From Lantana camara (Eukaryota; Streptophyta; Magnoliopsida; Lamiales; Verbenaceae), in the NCBI GenBank assembly GCA_037501455.1, contig CM074865.1, positions 31,602,501 through 31,666,500 on the forward strand: 64,000 bases of DNA, read 5' to 3'. Position numbers and translations under genes: made by a program. Below, one piece after another: positions 45,174 to 55,509 of the stretch (positions are counted from its first letter, which is position 1; every line of letters starts with the position of its first letter). A model generated the notes under the pieces. The model had not been told where the DNA came from. It saw nothing but the letters and a program-made list of their open reading frames with translations, and did no database searches.

Positions 45174-47570
45174 ATGGTTACTGCTACAAGATCCGGAACT
45201 CTGGGGAATAGAGGAGGTCTGCCTCCCGCCAATGGAGAAAACGCTGAAAACCCCACCCCCGCCGGAGGCGCACCTCCGCCTGTCGCCGGAGACGTTGATG
45301 CCGCCGCTGCCGCTCCTCCCCCAACTGGAAATGAAGCAGGAGGATCGGGCTCCAATCCTCCCCCCCCCCCCAGCTTTCGCCCCAAATATCCCTGCCTCCC
45401 ATCCTGGCATGTACCCTATGGCCATGCCGCCGCCAGGGTACACTCTTACGCAGCCCCGGGTAATGCCTGGAATGATGCCTAGAATGGTATCTTTGGTCCA
45501 GCCGTATCAAGTGGGGACGTTGAACCTCCCCTTATCGATGCTAAGGGAAATACAAGGGGTAGAAATGCCCCAAATCACTACACAACAACTTCAGGCGCTG
45601 TATGCGCAATGCGAGAGTCAAGCCGTACAGAATGCTTGGGAACATTTCACTGCGGCTTATTTCCCTTCACACGCGGGCGCTCGAATAGCCCCACCCCTGG
45701 GAGGACTCCCAGCACACCCCCTGACGATGGCTCAAAATGTGCTAAGGGCCCAACAGCCTCCACCACCACCGAATCAAGAAAATGAGGCCCCACCGAGGGT
45801 CCAGCAAGAACAACCACCTGTAGGAGATGAAAGGGACCCTCGAAATGAGGCGGCCGGAGATAACGGAGAGGTCCAATCGAGGGCCACAGAAAGGGCAAAC
45901 CGCAGAAATGTTGGTGACCCTCAACTGGCCGCAGTACAAGACCAAATTAGAGGGCTCCAGAATGTGGTAGAGCAGCTCTCTCGAGAAAGGTCTCAAGTCC
46001 CCCGTGATGGGGACGAGAGGTCCAGGGCCAGAGACGCTCGCCGACCACGCAGCCCAATTTCCCACCGTAGGAGAGAAGCCAGCTATGAAGATCCCGAGGA
46101 CAGGGATTACAGAATCGTGATGGGCGATTCACCCCTCGTCGAGGAGGTACTAATGACCCGTGCGGGGAAAGGCAAAATCCCCACAGCTGTCAACAGGTAT
46201 GATGGAACCACTGATCCAGCCGAGCATCTGGATCATTTTGTACATCTTATGCACTTGTATGATCACCCAAGCAATTATTGGGCCAAGGTGTTTGTCACTT
46301 CTCTCACGGGAATGGCCCAAGACTGGTACAAAAAGCTTCCCCCACGCTCAATTCGGGGGTATTATGACTTGACGGATGCTTTCATCAGCCACTTTAACTC
46401 TTTGAAGGCACCGGCCCCAGCCGCGACCGCTCTTTACAGTTTGGTCCAGGGGCCGAACGAAACTTTACGGTCTTTCATGGGAAGATTCAACAAGGAGATC
46501 TTGTTGGTAGAAAAGCCCTCTATGGACTTCTTGAGGCATGTTCTGTTTGGAGCTATCAACATGAAGCATTACGTCAGCAAGGAATTTGTGGAAGAGGTGG
46601 CCAAGAAAAAGCCACACTCGCTGATGGAGATTAGGGAGATTGCGGACTCTTTCTTTACTCTCGAGGATATGTACATCGCAAGGGATCAGAAAATGGCGAA
46701 CGCCCCTCGCCCCAGCAAAGTACCCGAGGACCGGATGGACTCTAACAGGGGTCGCCGCCGCAGCCCAGTTTCCACTCGCCGAAACTCTCCACCCCCTCGG
46801 AAGTTCGAGCGCATTCCTCTCAACCGCCCTATAGCTGAAGTTTATTCCATGGCGGATAAAAAGCTGTTCAAGAGACCACCTAAGTTGAGGGAGACCGAAG
46901 CTCAGAAGCGCTCTGGAAAGTATTGTGCTTTCCATAAGCAGAAAGGGCATGATACCAACGAGTGTCGCCAACTCGAGAGTGAGATTCAGAGGCTTATTGC
47001 CGGAGGCCACCTCGAGGAGTTCGTGAAAGTGCTAGAGAAGTACGATGAACACTGTGCTGAACGAGCGCGTATTAGAGGAAGAAGTCGTTCGCGCTCGCGC
47101 AGCCCTCGCCACCGCTACACCGAGTCAAGCAACCGCGGTAAAGGGAAAGCCTCAGACGTGGAAAACCAGCCTTTCACGGTCATCCACATGATTGTTGGGG
47201 GACCCTCGGGGGGTGACTCTAATGCTTCCCGACGCCGCTACATTCGGAGTTATGACCAAAGATCTTCACAGTCCAGGCCGGTGCTCTCTATTGATAAACC
47301 ATCACGCTCAAAGAAGGATGAGGGCGTAGCTTTCACAGAGAAAGACTTAGAGCACATTGTAACACCCCATGGGGTCGGTGAAACCTCTGACTGCCCCATG
47401 GTGGTTAGTTTAGATGTTCACAATCACGTTGTAAAGAGGGTCTTGATTGATAGTGGAAGCTCCGTGAATGTTTTGCCTTATTCCACGTTTCAGAAAATGA
47501 ACATCACAAACATCCCGCTCGAACCCCTCAGAACAGCCCTCGTCGGCTTTGGGGGTTCCGAGATCATCCC
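45174..47570 (+). pseudogene. Tat gag and protease N-terminus
   Basis: The likely start is ATG 45,174 (MVTATRSGTLGNRGG, then Ala/Pro-rich). A 12-base C run (45,360-45,371) then moves the reading to another frame, which stays open to 47,570. This fits one extra C. The domains are a proline-rich N-terminus, an Arg-rich region, the gag core (WAKVFVTSLTGMAQDWYKKLP...FNKEILLVEKPS), a CAFHKQKGHDTNEC zinc motif near 46,924 and an RS-rich stretch. The protease follows with VLIDSGSSVNVLP (active-site DSG near 47,449). It ends at the copia insertion; the frame runs into the copia LTR and stops at 47,647. Confidence 0.88.
47566..47570. repeat. Target duplication of the copia insertion
   Basis: ATCCC here and at 57,440-57,444. 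Removing the copia and one copy restores the Tat frame EII-P-REQIRLATSF. Confidence 0.93.
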
Positions 47571-48718
47571 TGTTAGGAATAGTGCCCTAGAAAGCCGATT
47601 GTATATCCGCTTTGTGCTTTTCCTTATTGTAATCACAGACAATCTTTGAATGAAATAACGAATTGAGGCAACACTTCTTTATATGCTCTTGTTTGGTATG
47701 CGTTTACTTTAGCTGTGCATGTATGAGAACTCCCCTAATCCTGATGACTTTAGGACTCTACCATTTAGGTGAAATGGTTCATGAAACGAGCCCTATATCA
47801 CATAAGTCATGATTAGTAAAATACTCCAAACCGATGAGTCCTACAGACAGTGGGAGTGTCAACCTGACTCCTCTAAGGCTTGCTTGTGGGATCACGCCCT
47901 TAAGAAGGACCACCTTGTTTCATGGAGGTGCAAAGTGTGTAGTTGATACGTGCGTGATACATGAGGGTGCTTACTTTAATAAGTAAGTTCACTGAGGTGC
48001 CCCGTGTGAGAACATTCCTAAATGGGAAAGGAAGTTTCTATTTCAGGAAATGGAAACTTCCAGATTAGGAAATATCTCACGAGTCATTGATGTGATTAAT
48101 TGATCCTTAGACTTGAGGTTCCTTGTCACTTTATCAGTTAACTCTGTAGTCTTAGGTATAAGCTTTAAAGGGTGTCGCCTTAGACAACTGATTCAAGGCT
48201 TATGCTGGGGCTGCACAAGTGATTCATGAAAGTGAATGAGAATCAAGATAGGACCTACACTTGCATTTGCAAGGTGATCTCTTATTGTGTAAGTCATTCA
48301 TATGCCATATGGAGTCCTTGGCCAAGGCAGTAGATCAAGACATCAAGAAAAGGGTTTCTTGGATTGAGATCAAATGGATATGAAATGCACTTAGCTTTAA
48401 GACCGGATTATTAGGGTTCTGATTATTCCCTTGCCCTAGATCTTGGTTGAGAGATAGTAAGTAGGAGGATTGTATCTCACATGAATCAATGACTTAAAGG
48501 TTCTGTCGAATCCGAACATTCCAATTCAGCTAGGGGTTAAACACCTGTTGCTAGACTATGGTCGTTTAATCTGTGGACTGATTAATTAATTAGTGAATTA
48601 ATTAATTAGGGTCACTGCTAATTGAATTGAGAACCTAGAGGGTCACACACAACAACTTGGTTACATGAGTTAAGGCTTAAAAATGATTAAACGAGTTAAT
48701 CGAGCCTAAGGGGTTCCA

Positions 48719-48787
48719 CACGTGTGAAATCACATGTGTGGCTCACGTGATTGGACACGTGTCATTACGACACGTGTGCCACACGTG
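48719..48787. promoter_or_regulatory. Cluster of five CACGTG (G-box/ABRE-core) sites
   Basis: CACGTG at 48,719, 48,744, 48,756, 48,771 and 48,782, all within 69 bp of U3, about 320-390 bp upstream of the TATA box. The 3' LTR repeats them at 56,658-56,726. CACGTG is the binding core of plant bZIP and bHLH factors, including ABA-response factors, so stress or light control is plausible. Confidence 0.75.
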
Positions 48788-49105
48788 ATTATGTGATGTT
48801 AAATAATTAATGTGTTAATTATTTAATAGACTTTGGTTTAATTTTGAATTAAAAAGAAAGTCTAATTTTGGAGAAAATAATCTAGTTAATTAATTATGAA
48901 TTAATTAATTAGATAAAATAAGTTATTTATTTTATAATAAATAAAGTATAATTATCCAAAAATAGTTTGGATATTTTTAGCTCTCTTAAAAGTTGACTTG
49001 AATTAGAATTCAAAGTCAAAGTTGGAAAATACTTGATGATCAAGTAATAGGAGAGAGAGGAACCAAATCCTTGTCCAACAAGGATTTGGATCGGCACTCC
49101 CCTCT

Positions 49106-49132
49106 TATATATAGGGGAGCTCGAGCTCCCCT
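49106..49132 (+). promoter_or_regulatory. Copia TATA box with abutting palindrome
   Basis: TATATATA (49,106-49,113) shares its last base with the perfect palindrome AGGGGAGCTCGAGCTCCCCT (49,113-49,132). The transcription start would fall near the palindrome's 3' end. An identical copy is at 57,045-57,071. Confidence 0.75.
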
Positions 49133-49502
49133 TTAGAGCTAATTGACAATTTTTGGTTCATGTGTTGAACACCTTCCTTTCTCCAAGATTAAATTAAACC
49201 CTAGGTTAAGCCTAAACACTAACTAGAGAACTAGCATCCTTACTAGTTAGATTGTGATCAAGTTGGTGGACTTTCTCTATAGACTTTAAGTTAGAAGTTT
49301 GAAGATTCGAGCTTTACCAAAGGAGAGGGGATCAAGCCGCGAGAAGAGCGTTCTTGGGTGGCTTGAAACGCTTCAAGAAAGAACAAAAGAAAAGTAAGTT
49401 TTCTATCTTTACGAATTTGGTTACACGATTGCGAGTCCAAGGTCCTTTTGTTGGGAAAATTTTTTAAATTCCGCTGCTTTCTGATTCGTGTTTTCCAACA
49501 AG

Positions 49503-49514
49503 TGGTATCAGAGC
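49503..49514 (+). other. Copia primer binding site, initiator tRNA-Met
   Basis: TGGTATCAGAGC, perfect, 2 nt after the LTR. Confidence 0.95.
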
Positions 49515-49782
49515 CACCTCGTTAATCGTGTTTCTGATTCGTCTCAATTATTCTGAATTTGGTAGAAATTCTTAGGCTTAGATGCGAATTAGGTATTCAT
49601 GAGTTCTTTTAGAAAGCCTGAAATACGAAACAGTAATTTTTCTTGAATTTCTGAAACTGTTTTCTTAAATTGTGTTTTTGGAAAACCGTTTTGATAGAAA
49701 TTAATTTAAATCGTGATTTTTGAATTTGGATTGTTTTGGTTTTTGAACTAAAAATACGAAACACGAAATCGCGTTACGAAAA

Positions 49783-50118
49783 CGCGAGCCTGGACGTGCT
49801 AAGGCGTAGCACGCCAGGCCCGCGCGCCCACCCGCCCAGCAGTCCCGCAACCGCGTGGGACTGCCCGCCGCTGCTGCCCGCCAGCGCCTAGGCGCGCCCG
49901 CCAGCACCTCCCGCAACCGCGCGGGAGCTGTTTCGCCGCCCGCCTGCCTGCCGCCTAGGCGAGGTGCGCGCCTTGCGCGCGAGAAGGCGTGCACGCTGCG
50001 CGCGCGTGCCGGCAGCCCTGCTACTGGCGTGCGCGACGCGGTGCGCGCGCTCGCGCGCGATGCGTGCTCCTGCCTGAGCTGGGCGCGCGGGCGAACCCGG
50101 GGCCTTCGTTTCGCGATC
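49783..50118. other. GC-rich structured island in the copia leader
   Basis: About 330 bp of very high GC and CpG content in otherwise AT-rich DNA. Hairpins visible are 49,788-49,819 (13-bp stem, one bulge), 49,839-49,864 (8-bp stem GCAGTCCC/GGGACTGC), 49,908-49,927 (7-bp stem CTCCCGC/GCGGGAG) and the palindrome GCGCCTAGGCGC at 49,884-49,895. Confidence 0.8.
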
Positions 50119-51044
50119 TTGATTTTCATGTTTAGTCCAATCCAATCCCGATTTAATTTTTCTGAAAAATTTTATAAAAAAAAAATTGAATTATTTTTGA
50201 AATAATTGTTTAAATTGGGATTTTGAAAATTTGAGCGATTTGAATCTTGAAAAATTACAAACTATATTTTATGAAAATATTGAAAGAATAAAATTATTAA
50301 TTTTTAGAAATTAATTGGAATTTTATTGGTTTATTGTTTTTCGGGTTTTATAGAAAAGGGTCTTGAACAAGAATTGCATCTAAGTCGTGTTTTAAGTCAT
50401 TAGGACTTGAAACGAGAATTTTAATTTATTGGCTAAATTTGAATTCTCGCAAAAGCATGTTAGATGATCATGGATTTAGATCTATGTATGGTTTTAATTT
50501 ATGCACATGGATGGTTTAAATTGGGGTTGGAGCCCTATAGTTGCGTTTTTCAATTGAGGTTGGAGCCTCACTTATGTGCGTACTGTTATGTGATTTATTA
50601 GGTGGCTTTCCATATTACTGTTTTGAGGCCGAGGTATGCCCCGTGTAATTGTCTAAGGCCAATATGAAGATTGAGCCTTATTACTTTATGTCCTTTTCTT
50701 TTTATTGTAATTTGAGAGTAGAGATAGGTGGTGAGGTTTTATTTTCATTTTGGAGACAATGAACCCATGATCATTACATGTTAGTATCATGCTAGGACAT
50801 GTTATCTGTTTATGTGCTTGTTTGATATGCATTTAAGTGTACTTGCATTAATCAAGACTAATAAAATTGGATAACATATATGTTGGTGAGGTCGAACCGG
50901 ACAACTCTCCGGTTGATTCGAAAATTCCCATTAAATATTAAGCTAATTTCGAACAAATAGGTGTTTAATTCGAGATGCAAATTTTGAATTAAATTCCTAG
51001 CATTCCATCAATAGGTTTTAAGTTTAGTAAGTAAAGCTAGTTAT

Positions 51045-51365
51045 TGTCCGCGAGTCGTGGGATAGCTAGTGGAGCTTATTAGTTCTTAGTTACCTAATTA
51101 ATCATTTTAAATGATCAATATTTCGTGGTCAATTTTAGCAAGGGCGATGTCCGCGAGTCGTGCGTCGTTCGAACTAAGTTTTGGTCATGATCTTATGATT
51201 GATGGGTCTAGCTTAACGCCTAAGTAAATATGGATGTCGCACGAGTCGTGGGTCCATATTGAAAGATAGGTGATGCAAAAACAATTACTAAGAGTTCTAA
51301 AGGTGTTAGAATTGGTAAGTTGTACCTACCTAGGGTTCTTACTTAGAATGTCCGCGAGTCGTGGG
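51045..51365 (+). repeat. Four dispersed copies of a 16-bp leader motif
   Basis: TGTCCGCGAGTCGTGG at 51,045-51,060, TGTCCGCGAGTCGTGC at 51,148, TGTCGCACGAGTCGTGGG at 51,235-51,252 and TGTCCGCGAGTCGTGGG at 51,349-51,365. The intervening DNA shows only vague similarity. Confidence 0.85.
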
Positions 51366-51571
51366 TTCGAGGTAAAATGCCTAAGATCTTAGTACCCATT
51401 GGGAAACGTGTTCCTCTTAGATCTTTGGGAATTATAGATCTTTAAAAAACAGTGGGAGCTACATTAGATTAAAGACCTTATCTTTTGTATATCGTTATAA
51501 TTCAGCATGCTCACTAGTTCTCTGTTTTACCATTTAGTTCGTAGATTCTGTGATTCTCTACGTGTTTTGAA

Positions 51572-52241
51572 ATGGCAACCAAAAAACCCTCTTGTATCGA
51601 TCCTCGAGTCAAACAAGTTGACTGGTCCCAACTATTCTGATTGGCTGAGGAATCTAAAAATCATTTTAGATTCTGAGAAGAGAACTTATGTTCTCTTCGA
51701 AGGGGAGCCTAGTCCCGAAGGGGAGGCTCCCACTCGGGCCGAGCGGGATGCGATTCAGAAGTGGAAGGATGATAATCTCCAAGCCCGTTGCCTTATGTTG
51801 GCTAACATGTCTCCGGACTTACAAAGGCAACATGAGGCCATGGAATTTGCTTGGGAGATTTACGACCACTTAGAGCAACTTTACCGCTCTCATGAACGTG
51901 TTACAAGGTATAACACTTCAAAGGAATTGTTCCACTTGAGAATGAGGGAAGGTTCAAGTGTCCATGAATATGGACTCAAGTTTCTTGCCCTTACTGAGAA
52001 ACTTGCTTCCATGGACATGCCGCTAAAAGATGAGCTTTCTGTGGACTTGTCGCTAGCTTCGCTCCCACCATCGTTCAACCCATTTGTCCATAACTTCAAC
52101 ATGAATCATGCTGGTGCTACTGTAGCTGAGCTGATTAGTCAGCTTGTGACTGCTGAAAGCACGATCAAGAAGGACAATAAGGTTTTGATGGTGAATGCTC
52201 CATCTTCCTCTTCTGGGCCTTCTAAAGGTAAGGGCAAGTAA
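51572..52241 (+). pseudogene. Copia gag
   Basis: The expected start is MATK at 51,572, but a six-A run (51,581-51,586) puts it out of frame with the gag body (NPLVSILESNKLTGPNYSDWLRNLK), consistent with one extra A. The downstream frame is open from 51,507 and runs to a TAA at 52,239-52,241. The body contains the copia gag helical region (EIYDHLEQLYRS...LRMREGSSVHEYGLKFLALTEKL) and ends in GKGK. The reading would continue in frame past the TAA into the zinc knuckle, so the stop is a point lesion. Confidence 0.9.
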
Positions 52242-55200
52242 GCCCAAAAGAAGAAGAAGAAACCCCTTAGGCCCACTGGTGGCATTTCGAAGGGAAAGGT
52301 CCAAAAGAAGAAGCGTGATCAAAAAGAGGATGTTTGCTTCCATTGTGGCAAAGCGGGACATTGGAGGAGAAACTGCCCAGAGTACAAGGCTACTCTAAAG
52401 AAAGGTATCTTTCTCGTTGAAGTAAATCTTTCTATTAATTCTAGTTCTTGGGTACTTGATACCGGTTGTGGGACTCATATATGTAATGATGTACAGATGC
52501 TAAGTGAAGTCCAACAACTCAAAGAAGGAGAATGTGTCTTGAAGATCGGCGATGGCTCAAACGTTGAAGCTCGAGCTTTAGGCACAATTAGATTAGATTT
52601 AGGTAGTTTTGAGTTAGTATTAAATAAAGTCCTTTATGTACCGAGCATTATTCGTAATATAATTTCAGTTCCAATATTAGATTGTGAAGGTTATGAAACT
52701 TATATTAAGAATGGTAAATATTTTATCAAACGGAACAACTCTTCCGTTCATATCGGTACTCTAAGTAATGGACTTTACCTAACTCAAAATATCAATATTA
52801 TGAATATACAACGAGAAACAAAGCGTAAGAGAGATGACAAAGTTTCAGCTCCCTTATGGCACGCTAGATTAGGACACATTTCCAAGAACAGAATTAGCAA
52901 GATAAACACTTTAGGATCATTCTCTGAAAATGATCTCAAAGAGTTGACTTCTTGCGAATCCTGTCTCAAAGGAAAAATGTCCAAAGTCCCTTTTAAAGGA
53001 ACTGTGGAACGTGCCACTGAGGTTTTGGATTTGATCCATACTGATGTTTGTGGACCGCTTAGTGTAAGCACTAGAAACAATCATCAGTACTTCATAACCT
53101 TTACTGATGACTTTAGTCGGTATGGTTATGTATACTTAATGAAGTATAAATCTGAAGCTTTTGAGAAATTCTTGGAATTTCAAAAGGAGGTTGAGAACCA
53201 AACTGGTCACAAGATCAAAGCACTTCGATCTGATCGAGGAGGCGAGTATCTTAGTGAAGAATTCCTTAATCATCTCAAAGATAATGGGATTATCTCTCAG
53301 TGGACTCCTCCGGGAACTCCTCAGCTTAATGGAGTTTCTGAGAGAAGGAATCGAACCCTACTTGATATGGTTCGTTCCATGACGAGTTTCACTGACTTAC
53401 CACCTTCTTTCTGGGGTTATGCCCTAGAAAGTGCAGCAAAGATTCTGAATCTAGTTCCCTCTAAGTCAGTCCCCAAGACGCCCTATGAAATGTGGCATGG
53501 TAAAATCCCTAGTTATTCTTACTTAAGAATTTGGGGTTATCCTGCTTACGTGAAGAGGACAGTGGGAGATAAGTTAGAATCTTGTTCTAACTTATGCTAC
53601 TTTGTAGGTTATCCTAAGGAATCCATAGGATACTATTTCTATGATCAATCTGAGCAAAAGGTGTTTGTTTCCAGAAATGCTACTTTTCTGGAGGAACCGT
53701 TCCTTAAAGAAAAGAAAGGCAAGATCATAGAATTAAAAGAAGTACAAAATGACCCCACACCACCCACTGAAGAAACGTCCCACTCTGATCAACTACAACC
53801 AATCACGAATTTCGATACACACGAAAACCCTCCTCTAAGGCGTTCTGAACGCACTCCTAGACAGCCGGAGAGATGGTATGGATTCTTCCATGAAATCTCT
53901 CAAAAGGATAATGATCCTTTAACATATGAGGAGGCACTTTCAGATTCTGACTCTGAACAGTGGATAGAAGCCATGAAATCCGAAATGGACTCCATGAGCT
54001 CCAACCAAGTTTGGACCTTGGTAGATTTGCCTGATGGGGTCAAACCCATAGGTTGCAAATGGATCTTTAAGAGAAAGCTTGGAGTTGATGGAAGCATTGC
54101 AGCCTACAAAGCAAGACTGGTTGCAAAAGGATTCACTCAAAGACCCGGCGTGGACTTTGATGAAACCTTTTCACCAGTTGCAATGCAAAAGTCCATTCGA
54201 ATCATGCTTGCCATTGCTGCATATTATGACTATGAGATATGGCAAATGGATGTGAAAACTGTCTTTCTCAATGGTGACATTGACAAAGACATTTATATGG
54301 AGCAACCCATAGGTTTCACATTCAGTGGGAGTGAGCAAAAGGTTTGCAAACTCCAAAGATCAATCTATGGATTGAAACAGGCTTCTAGGAATTGGAACAT
54401 TCGATTTGATGAATCAGTCAAAGCGTTTGGCTTCATGCAAATTTCGAATGAATCATGTGTGTATAGAAAGGAATTGGAGACCTCAGTGCAATTCTTAGTA
54501 CTTTATGTTGATGACATCCTTCTTATTGGGAATTCGAAGGATGACATGAAAGTGACTAAGTTATGGTTATCGAACCAATTCGAGATGAAAGATCTTGGTG
54601 ATGCGTCCTATATCCTTGGAATTAAAATCTATAGAGATAGATCTAGAAGGTTAATAGGACTATCACAGTCGATGTACATTGACAAAGTATTGAAGAGATT
54701 CAATATGGAGTCAGCAAAGGTTAAGAACCTTCCTATGAGTGTAGGAACATGTCTTTCAAAGAAGATGTGTCCTAAGACTAACCTTGAGAAGGAAAGAATG
54801 ACTCATACACCTTATGCGTCAGCAATAGGTAGCATAATGTATGCAATGTTATGTACTCGACCGGATGTGGCTTATGCACTTAGTGTGACAAGTCGTTTCC
54901 AAACTGACCCTGGAGATGGTCACTGGGCTGCCGTGAAGAATATTCTTAAGTACTTGAAAAGTACTAAAGATTTATTCTTGGTTTACGGAGGTCAGAAAGA
55001 TCTTAATGTCGAAGGATACTCCGATGCAAGCTTTGCATCTGACTTAGATGATTTTAAGTCAATGTCAGGATACATTTTCTGCCTAAACGGCGGAGCAGTG
55101 AGTTGGAAGAGTTCCAAGCAAACAACCACTGCAGATTCGACCACTGAGGCCGAATACTTAGCTGCAAATGATGCAGCTAAGGAAGGTGTTTGGATTAGAA

Positions 55201-55493
55201 ACTTCATTCAAGAGTTGAATGTTGTTCCTAGCATGAAAGACCCCATTACTGTGTTTTGTTACAACACTGGGGCGGTTGCTCAAGCAAGAGAACCAAGATC
55301 TCACCAACGGACCAAGCACATTATGAGGAAGTATCACCTAATCCGTGATATTATCAAAAGAGGAGATGTGCTAATCGAGAGGGTCACATCAGCAGAGAAC
55401 GTGGCAGATCCACTTACTAAACCCCTTAGTCGAGAAGCTTTCCAAAGTCATCTTCAGAAGATGGGACTTAGAGTAGCTTTAGAATGGCTTTGA
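52242..55493 (+). CDS. Copia pol: zinc knuckle, protease, integrase, RT, RNase H
   Basis: Same frame as gag, separated only by the TAA at 52,239. In order: Lys-rich linker; knuckle CFHCGKAGHWRRNC (52,335-52,376); protease VLDTGCGTHIC (52,452); integrase HHCC (HARLGH...CESC) and core with HTDVCGPLS, RSDRGGEY and the catalytic Glu in GVSERRNR; RT with VKTVFLNG (usually VKTAFLNG) and YVDD at 54,504-54,515; RNase H with YSDAS and TEAEY. The third RNase H acidic site reads CYN where CDN is expected (codon 55,260-55,262), so catalysis is probably lost. A continuous frame from the first Met at 52,497 runs 998 codons to the TGA at 55,491. Confidence 0.93.
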   Translation, partial: AQKKKKKPLRPTGGISKGKVQKKKRDQKEDVCFHCGKAGHWRRNCPEYKATLKKGIFLVEVNLSINSSSWVLDTGCGTHICNDVQMLSEVQQLKEGECVLKIGDGSNVEARALGTIRLDLGSFELVLNKVLYVPSIIRNIISVPILDCEGYETYIKNGKYFIKRNNSSVHIGTLSNGLYLTQNINIMNIQRETKRKRDDKVSAPLWHARLGHISKNRISKINTLGSFSENDLKELTSCESCLKGKMSKVPFKGTVERATEVLDLIHTDVCGPLSVSTRNNHQYFITFTDDFSRYGYVYLMKYKSEAFEKFLEFQKEVENQTGHKIKALRSDRGGEYLSEEFLNHLKDNGIISQWTPPGTPQLNGVSERRNRTLLDMVRSMTSFTDLPPSFWGYALESAAKILNLVPSKSVPKTPYEMWHGKIPSYSYLRIWGYPAYVKRTVGDKLESCSNLCYFVGYPKESIGYYFYDQSEQKVFVSRNATFLEEPFLKEKKGKIIELKEVQNDPTPPTEETSHSDQLQPITNFDTHENPPLRRSERTPRQPERWYGFFHEISQKDNDPLTYEEALSDSDSEQWIEAMKSEMDSMSSNQVWTLVDLPDGVKPIGCKWIFKRKLGVDGSIAAYKARLVAKGFTQRPGVDFDETFSPVAMQKSIRIMLAIAAYYDYEIWQMDVKTVFLNGDIDKDIYMEQPIGFTFSGSEQKVCKLQRSIYGLKQASRNWNIRFDESVKAFGFMQISNESCVYRKELETSVQFLVLYVDDILLIGNSKDDMKVTKLWLSNQFEMKDLGDASYILGIKIYRDRSRRLIGLSQSMYIDKVLKRFNMESAKVKNLPMSVGTCLSKKMCPKTNLEKERMTHTPYASAIGSIMYAMLCTRPDVAYALSVTSRFQTDPGDGHWAAVKNILKYLKSTKDLFLVYGGQKDLNVEGYSDASFASDLDDFKSMSGYIFCLNGGAVSWKSSKQTTTADSTTEAEYLAANDAAKEGVWIRNFIQELNVVPSMKDPITVFCYNTGAVAQAREPRSHQRTKHIMRKYHLIRDIIKRGDVLIERVTSAENVADPLTKPLSREAFQSHLQKMGLRVALEWL

Positions 55494-55496
55494 CGG

Positions 55497-55508
55497 GCAA
55501 GTGGGAGA
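55497..55508 (+). other. Copia polypurine tract
   Basis: GGGCAAGTGGGAGA immediately before the 3' LTR TGTTAGG, the plus-strand primer. Confidence 0.88.
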
Positions 55509-55509
55509 T

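Larger units (their letters stand above)
47571..49500 (+). repeat. Copia 5' LTR
   Basis: TGTTAGGAATAG...TTTTCCAACA, 1,930 bp. U3 carries a cluster of five CACGTG boxes (48,719-48,787). An 11-bp inverted repeat (49,063-49,089) precedes the TATATATA box at 49,106-49,113, and a 20-bp palindrome directly abuts it. Confidence 0.97.
49515..51571 (+). other. Copia leader (about 2 kb, non-coding)
   Basis: Long untranslated region between PBS and gag. It contains a GC-rich island with hairpins (49,783-50,118) and four copies of a TGTCCGCGAGTCGTGG-like motif (51,045-51,365). Open frames on both strands within the island are side effects of high GC and are not treated as genes. Packaging or translation-control roles are possible but unproven. 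Confidence 0.8.

Noticed and set aside
45232..45359. ATG at 45,232 as the true start of Tat gag
   Set aside because: The residues before the C run in that frame look less like a gag N-terminus than those from 45,174 in the other frame; a one-base slip in the C run explains the change better. Not excluded.
47571..47649. Gag-protease fusion tail ending in VITDNL
   Set aside because: These last 26 codons are copia LTR sequence; the open frame crosses the insertion point by chance.
49701..50205. Overlapping open frames on both strands across the GC-rich island (116-142 codons)
   Set aside because: Arg/Ala/Pro-rich low-complexity translations in several frames at once are expected from very GC-rich DNA lacking AT-rich stop codons; no domain, and the region lies in a retrotransposon leader.
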